Below are positions 5,829 to 11,375 of a DNA stretch of 13,423 nt, one piece after another. Position numbers and translations under genes: made by a program. Positions within the stretch are counted from its first letter, which is position 1; the number at the start of each line of letters is the position of its first letter. Origin of the DNA: RYN-417 sp043745485 (GTDB lineage Bacteria; Patescibacteriota; Saccharimonadia; Saccharimonadales; JACDBH01); assembly GCA_043745485.1 (NCBI GenBank), contig JAYTSU010000039.1:1-13423 (forward strand), in the 5' to 3' direction. The notes beneath the pieces were generated by a model. It ran no database searches. It was not told the DNA's origin and saw only the letters and a program-made list of their open reading frames with translations.

Positions 5829-7843
5829 GCTATGAGCTCCAGTAATTTTGCTTCGTCGATAACTTCTGTCCCAAGCTTGCGGGCTTTTACGGCTTTAGAC
5901 TCGCCAGCCTTAGTCCCCATCACAAGATACGATGTCCCTTTGGCTACTGAGCTTTGGAATGTACCACCGTGCGTACGTATTTTCTCGGCGGCCTCGTCGC
6001 GGCTCATGCTTTCTAGACTGCCGGTAATAACTATGCTCACGCCAACCAGTTTTCCAACAAGGCCTTTATCGTCCTGCGGCCATACGTCGATAGCACGGAA
6101 TTTGGCAAGCAGCTTTTGGTGGTCATCGTCTTCAAACCACATAAGGATTGAGTCGGCAACAATCTCGCCGACGCCATCGACGCTCATCAATTCTTTATAT
6201 GAAGCAGTGCCAATTCGGTCCAGACTTTTAAAAGCATGCGCAAGGTCAATTGCCGACTGAGCGCCTATATGACGAATGCCTAAACCATAGAGAAAACGGC
6301 TGAGTGGCGGACGTTTTTTATCTGCGATAGCAGCAATCAGCTTTTTGGCTGATATTTCCGCAAATCTGTCAATAGGTAGTAGGTCTTCAACACGCAGAGT
6401 ATATATGTCAGCAATATCCAATACTAACTGTGCGTCTATCAAGGCGATAACGTTTTTTTCTCCTAACGAATCAATATCCAATGCCCCGCGGCTCGCAAAA
6501 TGTTCCAAAGCTTTTTTTAGCAGTAATGTACCGGCGTCACCTTTAACGCGGTAAACCACCTCACCCATAGGCCTTTCAAATTCAAGCTCGGGGAATTGCT
6601 TGGCAAGCTCTGCTTCATAGTCAAACTTTTTCGATGATCTTGGACGCAAATCAGTAAGAACCGACTGGACTTGCGGGATAATATCGCCTGCTTTAAATAT
6701 AATAACTGTATCTCCTATGCGGATATCTTTACGCGTTATTTCGTCGGCATTGTGAAGGCTGGCATGCTGCACGGTGGTACCTGCAACTATAACCGGGTCA
6801 AAAACAGCCACTGGGGTTGCCGCACCAGTCCGGCCGATACTTAGCACAATATCTCGCACGATTGTTGTAGCTTCTTCGGCAGCATATTTATACGCCACGG
6901 CACCACGCGGCGTCTTGCCTACAACGCCAAGCGAAGCATACAACTTGCGGTCATTCAGCTTAACGACAAGTCCGTCAGTGTTGAATTTTAGTCTTAAGCG
7001 TTCTTGTTCCCATTCATCAACAAAATGCATAACTGTATCAATCGAATCAAACACCCGCGACTCTTTGTTAGCGGTAACGCCAAGTGCATGCAGCGCCTCA
7101 TACGCATAAGCATTAGTTGGGACATCACGAGGTTCATTACGCAAAATGTCATAGGCATGGAAATGCAGTGGACGCTCAGCTACAAGCCTTGGATCCAGTT
7201 GCCGTATTGTCCCAGCTGCCAGATTGCGGGGGTTCATAAACAGTGGCAGCCCAGCAGCTTCCCGCTTTTTATTGAGTGCATCAAAGTCTGTTTTATACAT
7301 CACCACTTCGCCGCGTATTTCTGTTCGACCTTGCAGGAACTGCTCATAGCCTTTTGAGCTTCGTAGCCGCAGCGGTACGTTCTCGATGGTGCGGATGTTC
7401 ATGGTCACGTCCTCACCGACGCGCGCATCACCGCGCGTAACCGCCTGCTTCAGTTCGCCATCTTCATACACTATAGAACACGCTAAGCCATCCATTTTTA
7501 CATCACAAAAAAATTCATGCGTCTGACCAGGTGCAAGTTTGTCAGTTCGTACAATCCAGGCTTCAACCTCTTCACGACTAAACACGTCGTTGAGGCTTAT
7601 CATCGGAAAGCGGTGTTCGACTTTCATAAACTTATCAAGCGCCATGCCGGCTACCCGCTGGGTTGGAGAATCAGGAGTTATGAGCTCTGGATAGTGTTCC
7701 TCAAGCAGTGAAAGTTCGTGTTTTAGGCTGTCGGCAGCTGATTCACTCATGATTGACTCGTCCAAGACATGGTAATGGTATCGGTAGTCATTGATAAGAA
7801 CGCGTAATTTTTGGATTCTGTCTTCGGCTTCCGGTTTAGTCAT
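5825..7843 (-). CDS. ligA: NAD+-dependent DNA ligase, divergent and lacking the zinc finger
   Basis: 672 residues, normal LigA length. It seals nicks in replication and repair with NAD+. Order: domain Ia (about 1-60), adenylation domain with nucleophile Lys116 in VKMDG, OB fold (about 320-405), the position of the zinc finger (about 405-440), helix-hairpin-helix domain (about 450-580, including GLGIRHIG 520-527) and C-terminal BRCT (about 595-672). The protein has only two cysteines (113 and 122), so the Cys4 zinc finger is absent. Other conserved positions differ: Ia motif DxxYD reads ESAAD (34-38), TRGDG reads TRGDA (136-140), and PRWA reads PRGA (312-315). An AGGAG lies 7 bases before the ATG. 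It overlaps the upstream membrane gene by 8 bases and the Ham1-type gene by 4. Confidence 0.95.
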   Translation of the reverse strand: MTKPEAEDRIQKLRVLINDYRYHYHVLDESIMSESAADSLKHELSLLEEHYPELITPDSPTQRVAGMALDKFMKVEHRFPMISLNDVFSREEVEAWIVRTDKLAPGQTHEFFCDVKMDGLACSIVYEDGELKQAVTRGDARVGEDVTMNIRTIENVPLRLRSSKGYEQFLQGRTEIRGEVVMYKTDFDALNKKREAAGLPLFMNPRNLAAGTIRQLDPRLVAERPLHFHAYDILRNEPRDVPTNAYAYEALHALGVTANKESRVFDSIDTVMHFVDEWEQERLRLKFNTDGLVVKLNDRKLYASLGVVGKTPRGAVAYKYAAEEATTIVRDIVLSIGRTGAATPVAVFDPVIVAGTTVQHASLHNADEITRKDIRIGDTVIIFKAGDIIPQVQSVLTDLRPRSSKKFDYEAELAKQFPELEFERPMGEVVYRVKGDAGTLLLKKALEHFASRGALDIDSLGEKNVIALIDAQLVLDIADIYTLRVEDLLPIDRFAEISAKKLIAAIADKKRPPLSRFLYGLGIRHIGAQSAIDLAHAFKSLDRIGTASYKELMSVDGVGEIVADSILMWFEDDDHQKLLAKFRAIDVWPQDDKGLVGKLVGVSIVITGSLESMSRDEAAEKIRTHGGTFQSSVAKGTSYLVMGTKAGESKAVKARKLGTEVIDEAKLLELIA

Positions 7844-8846
7844 TGATTAAGCTCCTGTACAGAGTATATAAGTAGCTGTGCGTGACAGGCAGCATCAAAA
7901 TAGTAAAAATTAGGAAAACTATTTCGGCAGCAACTGGAATAAAAATAATAAGTGGCAGTAGAATAACAAAAGAGAATAATAAAAGTATAAGTGGCAAAAA
8001 TACTATTTTACGGACTACTACGATGCGCCGGAACCGTACTAGTTGTTTAGCGGCCCGTAATGTTGACCAGGGTTTGGCACCCTCCAGCGTCACAATATAC
8101 ATTGCAAACAAAGTACTACTGAGCATGTATAGCGTCCAGGCCAAGCCTGCAATCAAAATAGCCACTGCCACACCGTGTTGGAACCAGCCAACAAGATACC
8201 CACTCGACTGTATGCTGCTAAACATCGAGCTCACAATCAAGCCTGGCAATAGTTGTATAACAAGCACCAAACAAATAGTTATAAACGGTATTAACGAGCT
8301 GGTGCTTTTATAAAAACTGTCTTTGATACGGATTTTGTTGCTTGAAGCGTAGCCTGTCCTGAGCGTCCATATAACCGCAAGGCTTATTAGTATAACTAAT
8401 ATAGTTTGGTAGACTCCTGCCGATTCACTGCTACTTGATCCGGCTGTTCCGAGTAGTAGCCCAAACAAAGCAACTCCTGAATTTACTGTTCCCAATTTGC
8501 CATTGAATGTTGCTTGTAAATTATGACGTAAATTACCAAGCTGAAAGTTAGCGCTTACTCCTTTTATAAATAATATGTAAAAAAGTGCATAGATTACTGC
8601 AATACCAATAAACGTCCGCTTATGCTGATATAAAAGTTTTAAAGATTGTCTAAATAGAACCCAAGCGCTGGGGAGTTGTTTGCGCTTTTGGGCAATCTTT
8701 AAGTTCTCCACTGAGCGTTTTTTTTGTTGTTTAGCGCTCAGTTTTTTTACTCGCGGCCCTGCCGCGGTTGGCTTTTTGGCGCCAGCAACATGCGCTGCTT
8801 TCTTGGTTGTTTTACCTGACTTTTTCAATGCTTTTTTAGTTGGCAT
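7836..8846 (-). CDS. Polytopic membrane protein with a Lys-rich cytosolic tail, function unknown
   Basis: 336 residues, family not recognised. The first 57 residues are strongly basic, rich in Lys, Ala and Arg, and probably disordered. Likely membrane segments lie at about 78-96, 147-162, 185-207, 224-253, 279-300 and 301-322, with a shorter hydrophobic stretch near 124-134. The second hydrophilic loop carries a Gly/Ser-rich patch (133-144). The arrangement of long hydrophobic segments followed by a cytosolic GAKPWSTLRAAKQLV (256-270) resembles small-solute or glycerophosphodiesterase-type membrane domains only loosely, so no function is assigned. It starts 16 bases after the htpX stop without a well-placed Shine-Dalgarno and overlaps ligA by 8 bases, suggesting one operon. 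Confidence 0.8.
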   Translation of the reverse strand: MPTKKALKKSGKTTKKAAHVAGAKKPTAAGPRVKKLSAKQQKKRSVENLKIAQKRKQLPSAWVLFRQSLKLLYQHKRTFIGIAVIYALFYILFIKGVSANFQLGNLRHNLQATFNGKLGTVNSGVALFGLLLGTAGSSSSESAGVYQTILVILISLAVIWTLRTGYASSNKIRIKDSFYKSTSSLIPFITICLVLVIQLLPGLIVSSMFSSIQSSGYLVGWFQHGVAVAILIAGLAWTLYMLSSTLFAMYIVTLEGAKPWSTLRAAKQLVRFRRIVVVRKIVFLPLILLLFSFVILLPLIIFIPVAAEIVFLIFTILMLPVTHSYLYTLYRSLIND

Positions 8847-8862
8847 ATATAAACACTTATAC

Positions 8863-9756
8863 TTAGACTTTCCTGCCTATTTCGCGTAGGCGTTTAATGC
8901 GCTCTTCGAGAGGTGGATGGGTACTAAACAAACTGCTTATGCCACGTTTTTTTAATGGATTAGCAAAAAACAAATGTGCTGTAGATGAACTTTGTTTTTT
9001 CATAACAGACCCTGTTTGCTGGATTTTTTCGAGCGCGCTTGCTAATCCTTCAGGATAACGTGTGGTCATGGCACCAGTTGCATCGGCCAAATATTCACGT
9101 TGGCGAGACACTGCCAGCTGGATAAGTGTTGCAACCAACGGCGCCAAAATTGCAGCCACTATCCCAAGTATAAATAAAATTTGGCCACCACCACCGTTGT
9201 CATTATCATTATCGCCACCACCAAACCAGCTTAAGCGCAGCATGATGTCGGCCAATAAACCAATGACAGCAGTGAGAGCAAACGCTATGATGTTAACGCG
9301 TATATCATAGTTTTTTACATGTCCTAGTTCGTGTGCAATTACACCTTCAAGCTCACTGTCATTCATGATGTCCATGAGCCCTGTAGTAACGCATACGGAC
9401 GAATGGTTCGGGTCACGACCGGTTGCAAAAGCGTTGGGACTTGGGTCATCCATCATATACACAGCTGGCGTCGGCAAACCATCAGTAATGGCTATGTTTT
9501 CGACAATTCTGTATAGCCGTGGGTTATCCTTTTTTGTTACCGGTACAGCGTTATTGAGCGCCAATGCAGCTTTTGAACCCCCATAATAGCTAAAAATTGT
9601 GTAAATCAGTGCTCCGATCAGAACCCCAATGGTAATGCTTGGATTGCCACCACCGTAAATCCTGCCGAAGAGCCAACCAAGCCCTCCAACAATCAAGATA
9701 AAGAAAACCATAATAATCACTGTGCGTCGTTTGTTTTCAGCTATAGCGCTATACAT
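8863..9756 (-). CDS. htpX: HtpX-type membrane zinc metalloprotease (M48B)
   Basis: 297 residues, the usual HtpX length. HtpX degrades misfolded membrane proteins, acting at the inner membrane with its catalytic site in the cytosol. Two N-terminal helices (about 13-30 and 41-58) precede PNAFATG (107-113) and the zinc motif HELGH (142-146, catalytic Glu143). The third ligand is Glu221 in REYLAD. Two further hydrophobic segments lie at about 154-173 and 192-215, separated by an Asp/Asn/Gly stretch (179-191). C-terminal STHPPLEERIKRL is typical of the family. AGGA lies 8 bases before the ATG. It follows lemA by 36 bases, the well-known lemA-htpX pairing. Confidence 0.95.
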   Translation of the reverse strand: MYSAIAENKRRTVIIMVFFILIVGGLGWLFGRIYGGGNPSITIGVLIGALIYTIFSYYGGSKAALALNNAVPVTKKDNPRLYRIVENIAITDGLPTPAVYMMDDPSPNAFATGRDPNHSSVCVTTGLMDIMNDSELEGVIAHELGHVKNYDIRVNIIAFALTAVIGLLADIMLRLSWFGGGDNDNDNGGGGQILFILGIVAAILAPLVATLIQLAVSRQREYLADATGAMTTRYPEGLASALEKIQQTGSVMKKQSSSTAHLFFANPLKKRGISSLFSTHPPLEERIKRLREIGRKV

Positions 9757-9792
9757 GTTCAGTATCCTGATTTCGGTGCGTTTATTGTATTA

Positions 9793-10356
9793 CTAAAACT
9801 TAACTTCAACAGGTGCTTCGGTTGCCGCACGTTCAGAGTCAGTAACATCAAAGAACTCACGGTCTTTGTTAAAACCAAGCATACCAGCAAAAATGCTGGT
9901 TGGAAAAACTTTTCGCTTGGTGTTAAAGTCACGAACAACACCGTTATAGAAGCGGCGTGATGCCTGAATTTTGTCTTCTGTATCAACAAGTTCGGCTTGC
10001 AGCTCTTTGAAGTTTTCGTTTGCCTTAAGATCTGGGTAGGCCTCAGCAACAGCAAAGATGCTTTTCATTGCAGTTTGGAATTGATTTTCGGCTTTAGCAG
10101 TGTCTACTGGCCCCGAAGCGTTCATCATTGAAGCGCGCGCTGCAGTAACTTCTTCAAACACACCTTTTTCATGGGCGGCATAGCCTTTTACCGTGTTGAC
10201 CAAGTTCGGGATCAAGTCTAAGCGACGCTTCATCTGCACCGTAATGTCACTCCAGGCTTCGTCAGCGCGTATGTTCAGTTTGATCAGTCCGTTGTACATA
10301 CCTGCAAAAATTGCTATCAAGACAACGACGACAGCGATTACAATACCAAAAATCAT
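9793..10356 (-). CDS. lemA: LemA family protein
   Basis: 187 residues, the normal size. LemA proteins have one N-terminal membrane helix (here about 3-20) and a long helical bundle outside or beneath the membrane; their biochemical role is unsettled, but they commonly sit beside HtpX. Diagnostic segments are YNGLIKLNIRADEAWSDI (21-38), QMKRRLDLIPNLVNTVKGYA (41-60), FAVAEAYPDLKANENFKELQ (100-119) and FYNGVVRDFN (136-145). GGAG lies 7 bases before the ATG, and an extended -10 promoter is just upstream, so lemA is the first gene of the lemA-htpX-membrane protein-ligA-ham1 cluster. Confidence 0.96.
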   Translation of the reverse strand: MIFGIVIAVVVVLIAIFAGMYNGLIKLNIRADEAWSDITVQMKRRLDLIPNLVNTVKGYAAHEKGVFEEVTAARASMMNASGPVDTAKAENQFQTAMKSIFAVAEAYPDLKANENFKELQAELVDTEDKIQASRRFYNGVVRDFNTKRKVFPTSIFAGMLGFNKDREFFDVTDSERAATEAPVEVKF

Positions 10357-10384
10357 CTTTTTACTCCGTTAGATTTATATTTAT

Positions 10385-10393
10385 AGTATAGCA
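10385..10393 (-). promoter_or_regulatory. Extended -10 promoter of the lemA-htpX-ligA cluster
   Basis: On the - strand TGC then TATACT forms an extended -10 element. The predicted start leaves a leader of about 20-25 bases carrying the GGAG of lemA. The -35 region at a 17-base spacing (CAGCTT) is weak. A bidirectional terminator directly upstream isolates this promoter from tRNA-Leu transcription. Confidence 0.5.
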
Positions 10394-10425
10394 CTTTGCT
10401 TGAGAGAAAGCTGAGAAATAATACC

Positions 10426-10455
10426 AAAAAACCCAGGCATAAATCCTGGGTTTTT
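10426..10455. terminator. Bidirectional intrinsic terminator downstream of tRNA-Leu
   Basis: ACCCAGG (10431-10437), loop CATAAAT, CCTGGGT (10445-10451), with an A-run on the left and a T-run on the right. On the - strand it ends the tRNA-Leu transcript four bases after the CCA and reads into TTTTTT. Confidence 0.9.
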
Positions 10456-10459
10456 ACAG

Positions 10460-10544
10460 TGGTGCGAGGGGCGGGACTTGAACCCGCACGTCTTTCGACA
10501 ATTGATTTTAAGTCAATCTTGGCTACCAGTTACAACACCCTCGC
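10460..10544 (-). tRNA. tRNA-Leu (anticodon TAA)
   Basis: 85-nt class II tRNA with encoded CCA. The acceptor GCGAGGG pairs perfectly with CCCTCGC, discriminator A73. The D-loop keeps GG (AACTGGTAGC). The anticodon stem ATTGA/TCAAT encloses CTTAAAA, giving UAA. The long variable arm has a GTC-GAAA-GAC hairpin. The T-loop is the canonical TTCAAGT in a GCGGG/CCCGC stem. There is no intron, although this tRNA is a classic group I intron host. Its 5' 15 bases are shared with the end of the HNH gene and no separate promoter is evident, so it may depend on transcription through the HNH gene. Confidence 0.97.
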
Positions 10545-11024
10545 AAATCTAACCTTCTTATTTTTACCACGATGTGTGGGTTGAAGGCTATGACAATTTG
10601 GACAAAGTATTCTTAAATTTTCGAGTCGATTGTCATCACGCTTACCATTTATATGATCGAGCTCAACTGGAATACGACCATCATCACTCACGTAAGCCCA
10701 TCCACACATCTCACATTTAGGAATTTTTAATCCAGCACTAAACAGTCGTTTTTTTAACAAAAAGCTCTGTATTCTGCTTCCATCGATAAGATGTTCTTCA
10801 AGTGTTAGCTTAGGTTTTCTCGGATCAAACCCCCAACCTATATTCCAACCTTTTCCTGTAAAATGCGAATCATCAATTTTTAGATCTTTGATTCTGTTTC
10901 GTATTTGGACGAAATTACCACCGGCAGGAATAAGGTTGAGCTTTATTAAAACCGCCCGAATACTTTTTGAACTTATAACCGCCTCTACAAGCTCTTCATC
11001 TGTCCAACGTCTTATTTTTCCCAT
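10530..11024 (-). CDS. Free-standing HNH endonuclease, 3' end inside tRNA-Leu
   Basis: 164 residues. HNH endonucleases cut DNA at a metal-dependent beta-beta-alpha active site; free-standing ones of this type are common in phages and mobile elements. The N-terminus (7-61) is the helical DNA-binding-like module often found with these enzymes, containing GGNFVQIRNRI (35-45) and SHFTGKGWN (53-61). The HNH core is zinc-stapled by Cys104, Cys107, Cys141 and Cys144, with ELDHING (121-127) and CPNCH (141-145). The last five codons and the stop lie in tRNA-Leu (acceptor and D-arm), and the typical family C-terminus ends just before, near RGKN. No Shine-Dalgarno is visible; an extended -10 close to the ATG suggests a near-leaderless mRNA. 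The native target is unknown. Confidence 0.88.
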   Translation of the reverse strand: MGKIRRWTDEELVEAVISSKSIRAVLIKLNLIPAGGNFVQIRNRIKDLKIDDSHFTGKGWNIGWGFDPRKPKLTLEEHLIDGSRIQSFLLKKRLFSAGLKIPKCEMCGWAYVSDDGRIPVELDHINGKRDDNRLENLRILCPNCHSLQPTHRGKNKKVRFARVL

Positions 11025-11033
11025 CGTGTATAC

Positions 11034-11042
11034 ACTATATCA
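11034..11042 (-). promoter_or_regulatory. Extended -10 promoter of the HNH gene (near-leaderless)
   Basis: On the - strand TGA then TATAGT forms an extended -10 nine bases before the HNH ATG, so the mRNA would have a leader of only about three bases. The 10-bp palindrome GTGTATACAC (11026-11035) covers the predicted start point and could be an operator. Confidence 0.4.
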
Positions 11043-11176
11043 TTAGCAATATTATGCGTATACCATTACGCCACTCTCGCTTAACTATCCTTACCAAATG
11101 CTTTACTGTAACCACGTGTTAAACAGTAGGAATTGTAAAGGTATAATTGGGCCCCCGCCGAACCTGTTCGGTGGGG
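11043..11176. other. Gene-free spacer between tRNA-Cys and the HNH gene, with two hairpins
   Basis: No gene is supported here. The strongest feature is a GC-rich hairpin at 11153-11176: CCCCGCCGAAC pairs with GTTCGGTGGGG (one G-U pair, loop CT), beginning three bases after the tRNA-Cys CCA on the - strand. It lacks a T-tract on either side, so it is at best an atypical terminator or a processing guard. A weaker hairpin (TACTG/CAGTA with inner TAAC/GTTA) lies at 11104-11128. The rest, 11043-11103, shows nothing I recognise. Confidence 0.5.
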
Positions 11177-11179
11177 ATA

Positions 11180-11253
11180 TGGAGGCACCTACGAGTAACG
11201 CTCTCGTCTACGCGGTTTTGCAGACCGCTGCCTAACTTCTCGGCCAAGGCGCC
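11180..11253 (-). tRNA. tRNA-Cys (anticodon GCA) with non-canonical D- and T-loops
   Basis: A 74-nt cloverleaf with encoded CCA. The acceptor GGCGCCT pairs with AGGTGCC (one G-U), and the discriminator is U73 as in tRNA-Cys. The anticodon stem GCGGT/ACCGC encloses CTGCAAA, giving GCA. The D stem is GCC/GGC. The T stem ACGAG/CTCGT is perfect. The T-loop, however, is AGCGTTA instead of TTCRANY, and the short D-loop GAGAAGTTA lacks the G18-G19 doublet. G15 and G48, the unusual Levitt pair known from E. coli tRNA-Cys, appear present. Intact stems and a good promoter 18 bases upstream argue for a working gene; a decayed copy is the alternative. Confidence 0.85.
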
Positions 11254-11271
11254 ATATCTAATAACAGTGAT

Positions 11272-11301
11272 ATTATACTGTCTCATAAGGATATCTGCCA
11301 G
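11272..11301 (-). promoter_or_regulatory. Promoter of tRNA-Cys
   Basis: On the - strand CTGGCA (11301-11296), 18-base spacer, and a perfect TATAAT (11277-11272). Transcription would begin about 10-12 bases before the first tRNA base. It diverges from the putative kup promoter. Confidence 0.65.
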
Positions 11302-11306
11302 CGCTA

Positions 11307-11336
11307 TTGCCAGGGTGCCAGACGTTTTAGTAGTAT
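11307..11336 (+). promoter_or_regulatory. Putative kup promoter with nearby TGCCAG repeats
   Basis: TTGCCA (11307-11312), 18-base spacer, TAGTAT (11331-11336) resembles a sigma-70 promoter with a leader of about 30 bases to the chosen kup start. TGCCAG occurs three times (11296, 11308, 11316) between the divergent tRNA-Cys and kup promoters, overlapping both -35 boxes. Confidence 0.4.
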
Positions 11337-11375
11337 ATTTTGCATAAACGTTATCACTGCAGGTACTCTATAGCT

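Noticed and set aside
5721..6260. Open frame of 179 codons on the + strand
   Set aside because: It lies opposite the strongly recognisable ham1 and ligA genes, is Ser/Pro/Arg-rich in the way of antisense frames, and has no supporting start signals.
10396..10584. Open frame of 62 codons on the + strand across tRNA-Leu
   Set aside because: It is the antisense of a tRNA; the GAGLEPARLS-type peptide is a familiar artefact of translating tRNA genes on the wrong strand.
10460..11024. Group I intron in tRNA-Leu(TAA) with an HNH homing enzyme
   Set aside because: The tRNA is uninterrupted and the HNH gene lies 5' of it, so there is no intron here.
11147..11347. Open frame of 66 codons on the + strand across tRNA-Cys
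   Set aside because: It is antisense to the tRNA and its promoter, shows no recognisable domain and has no ribosome-binding site.
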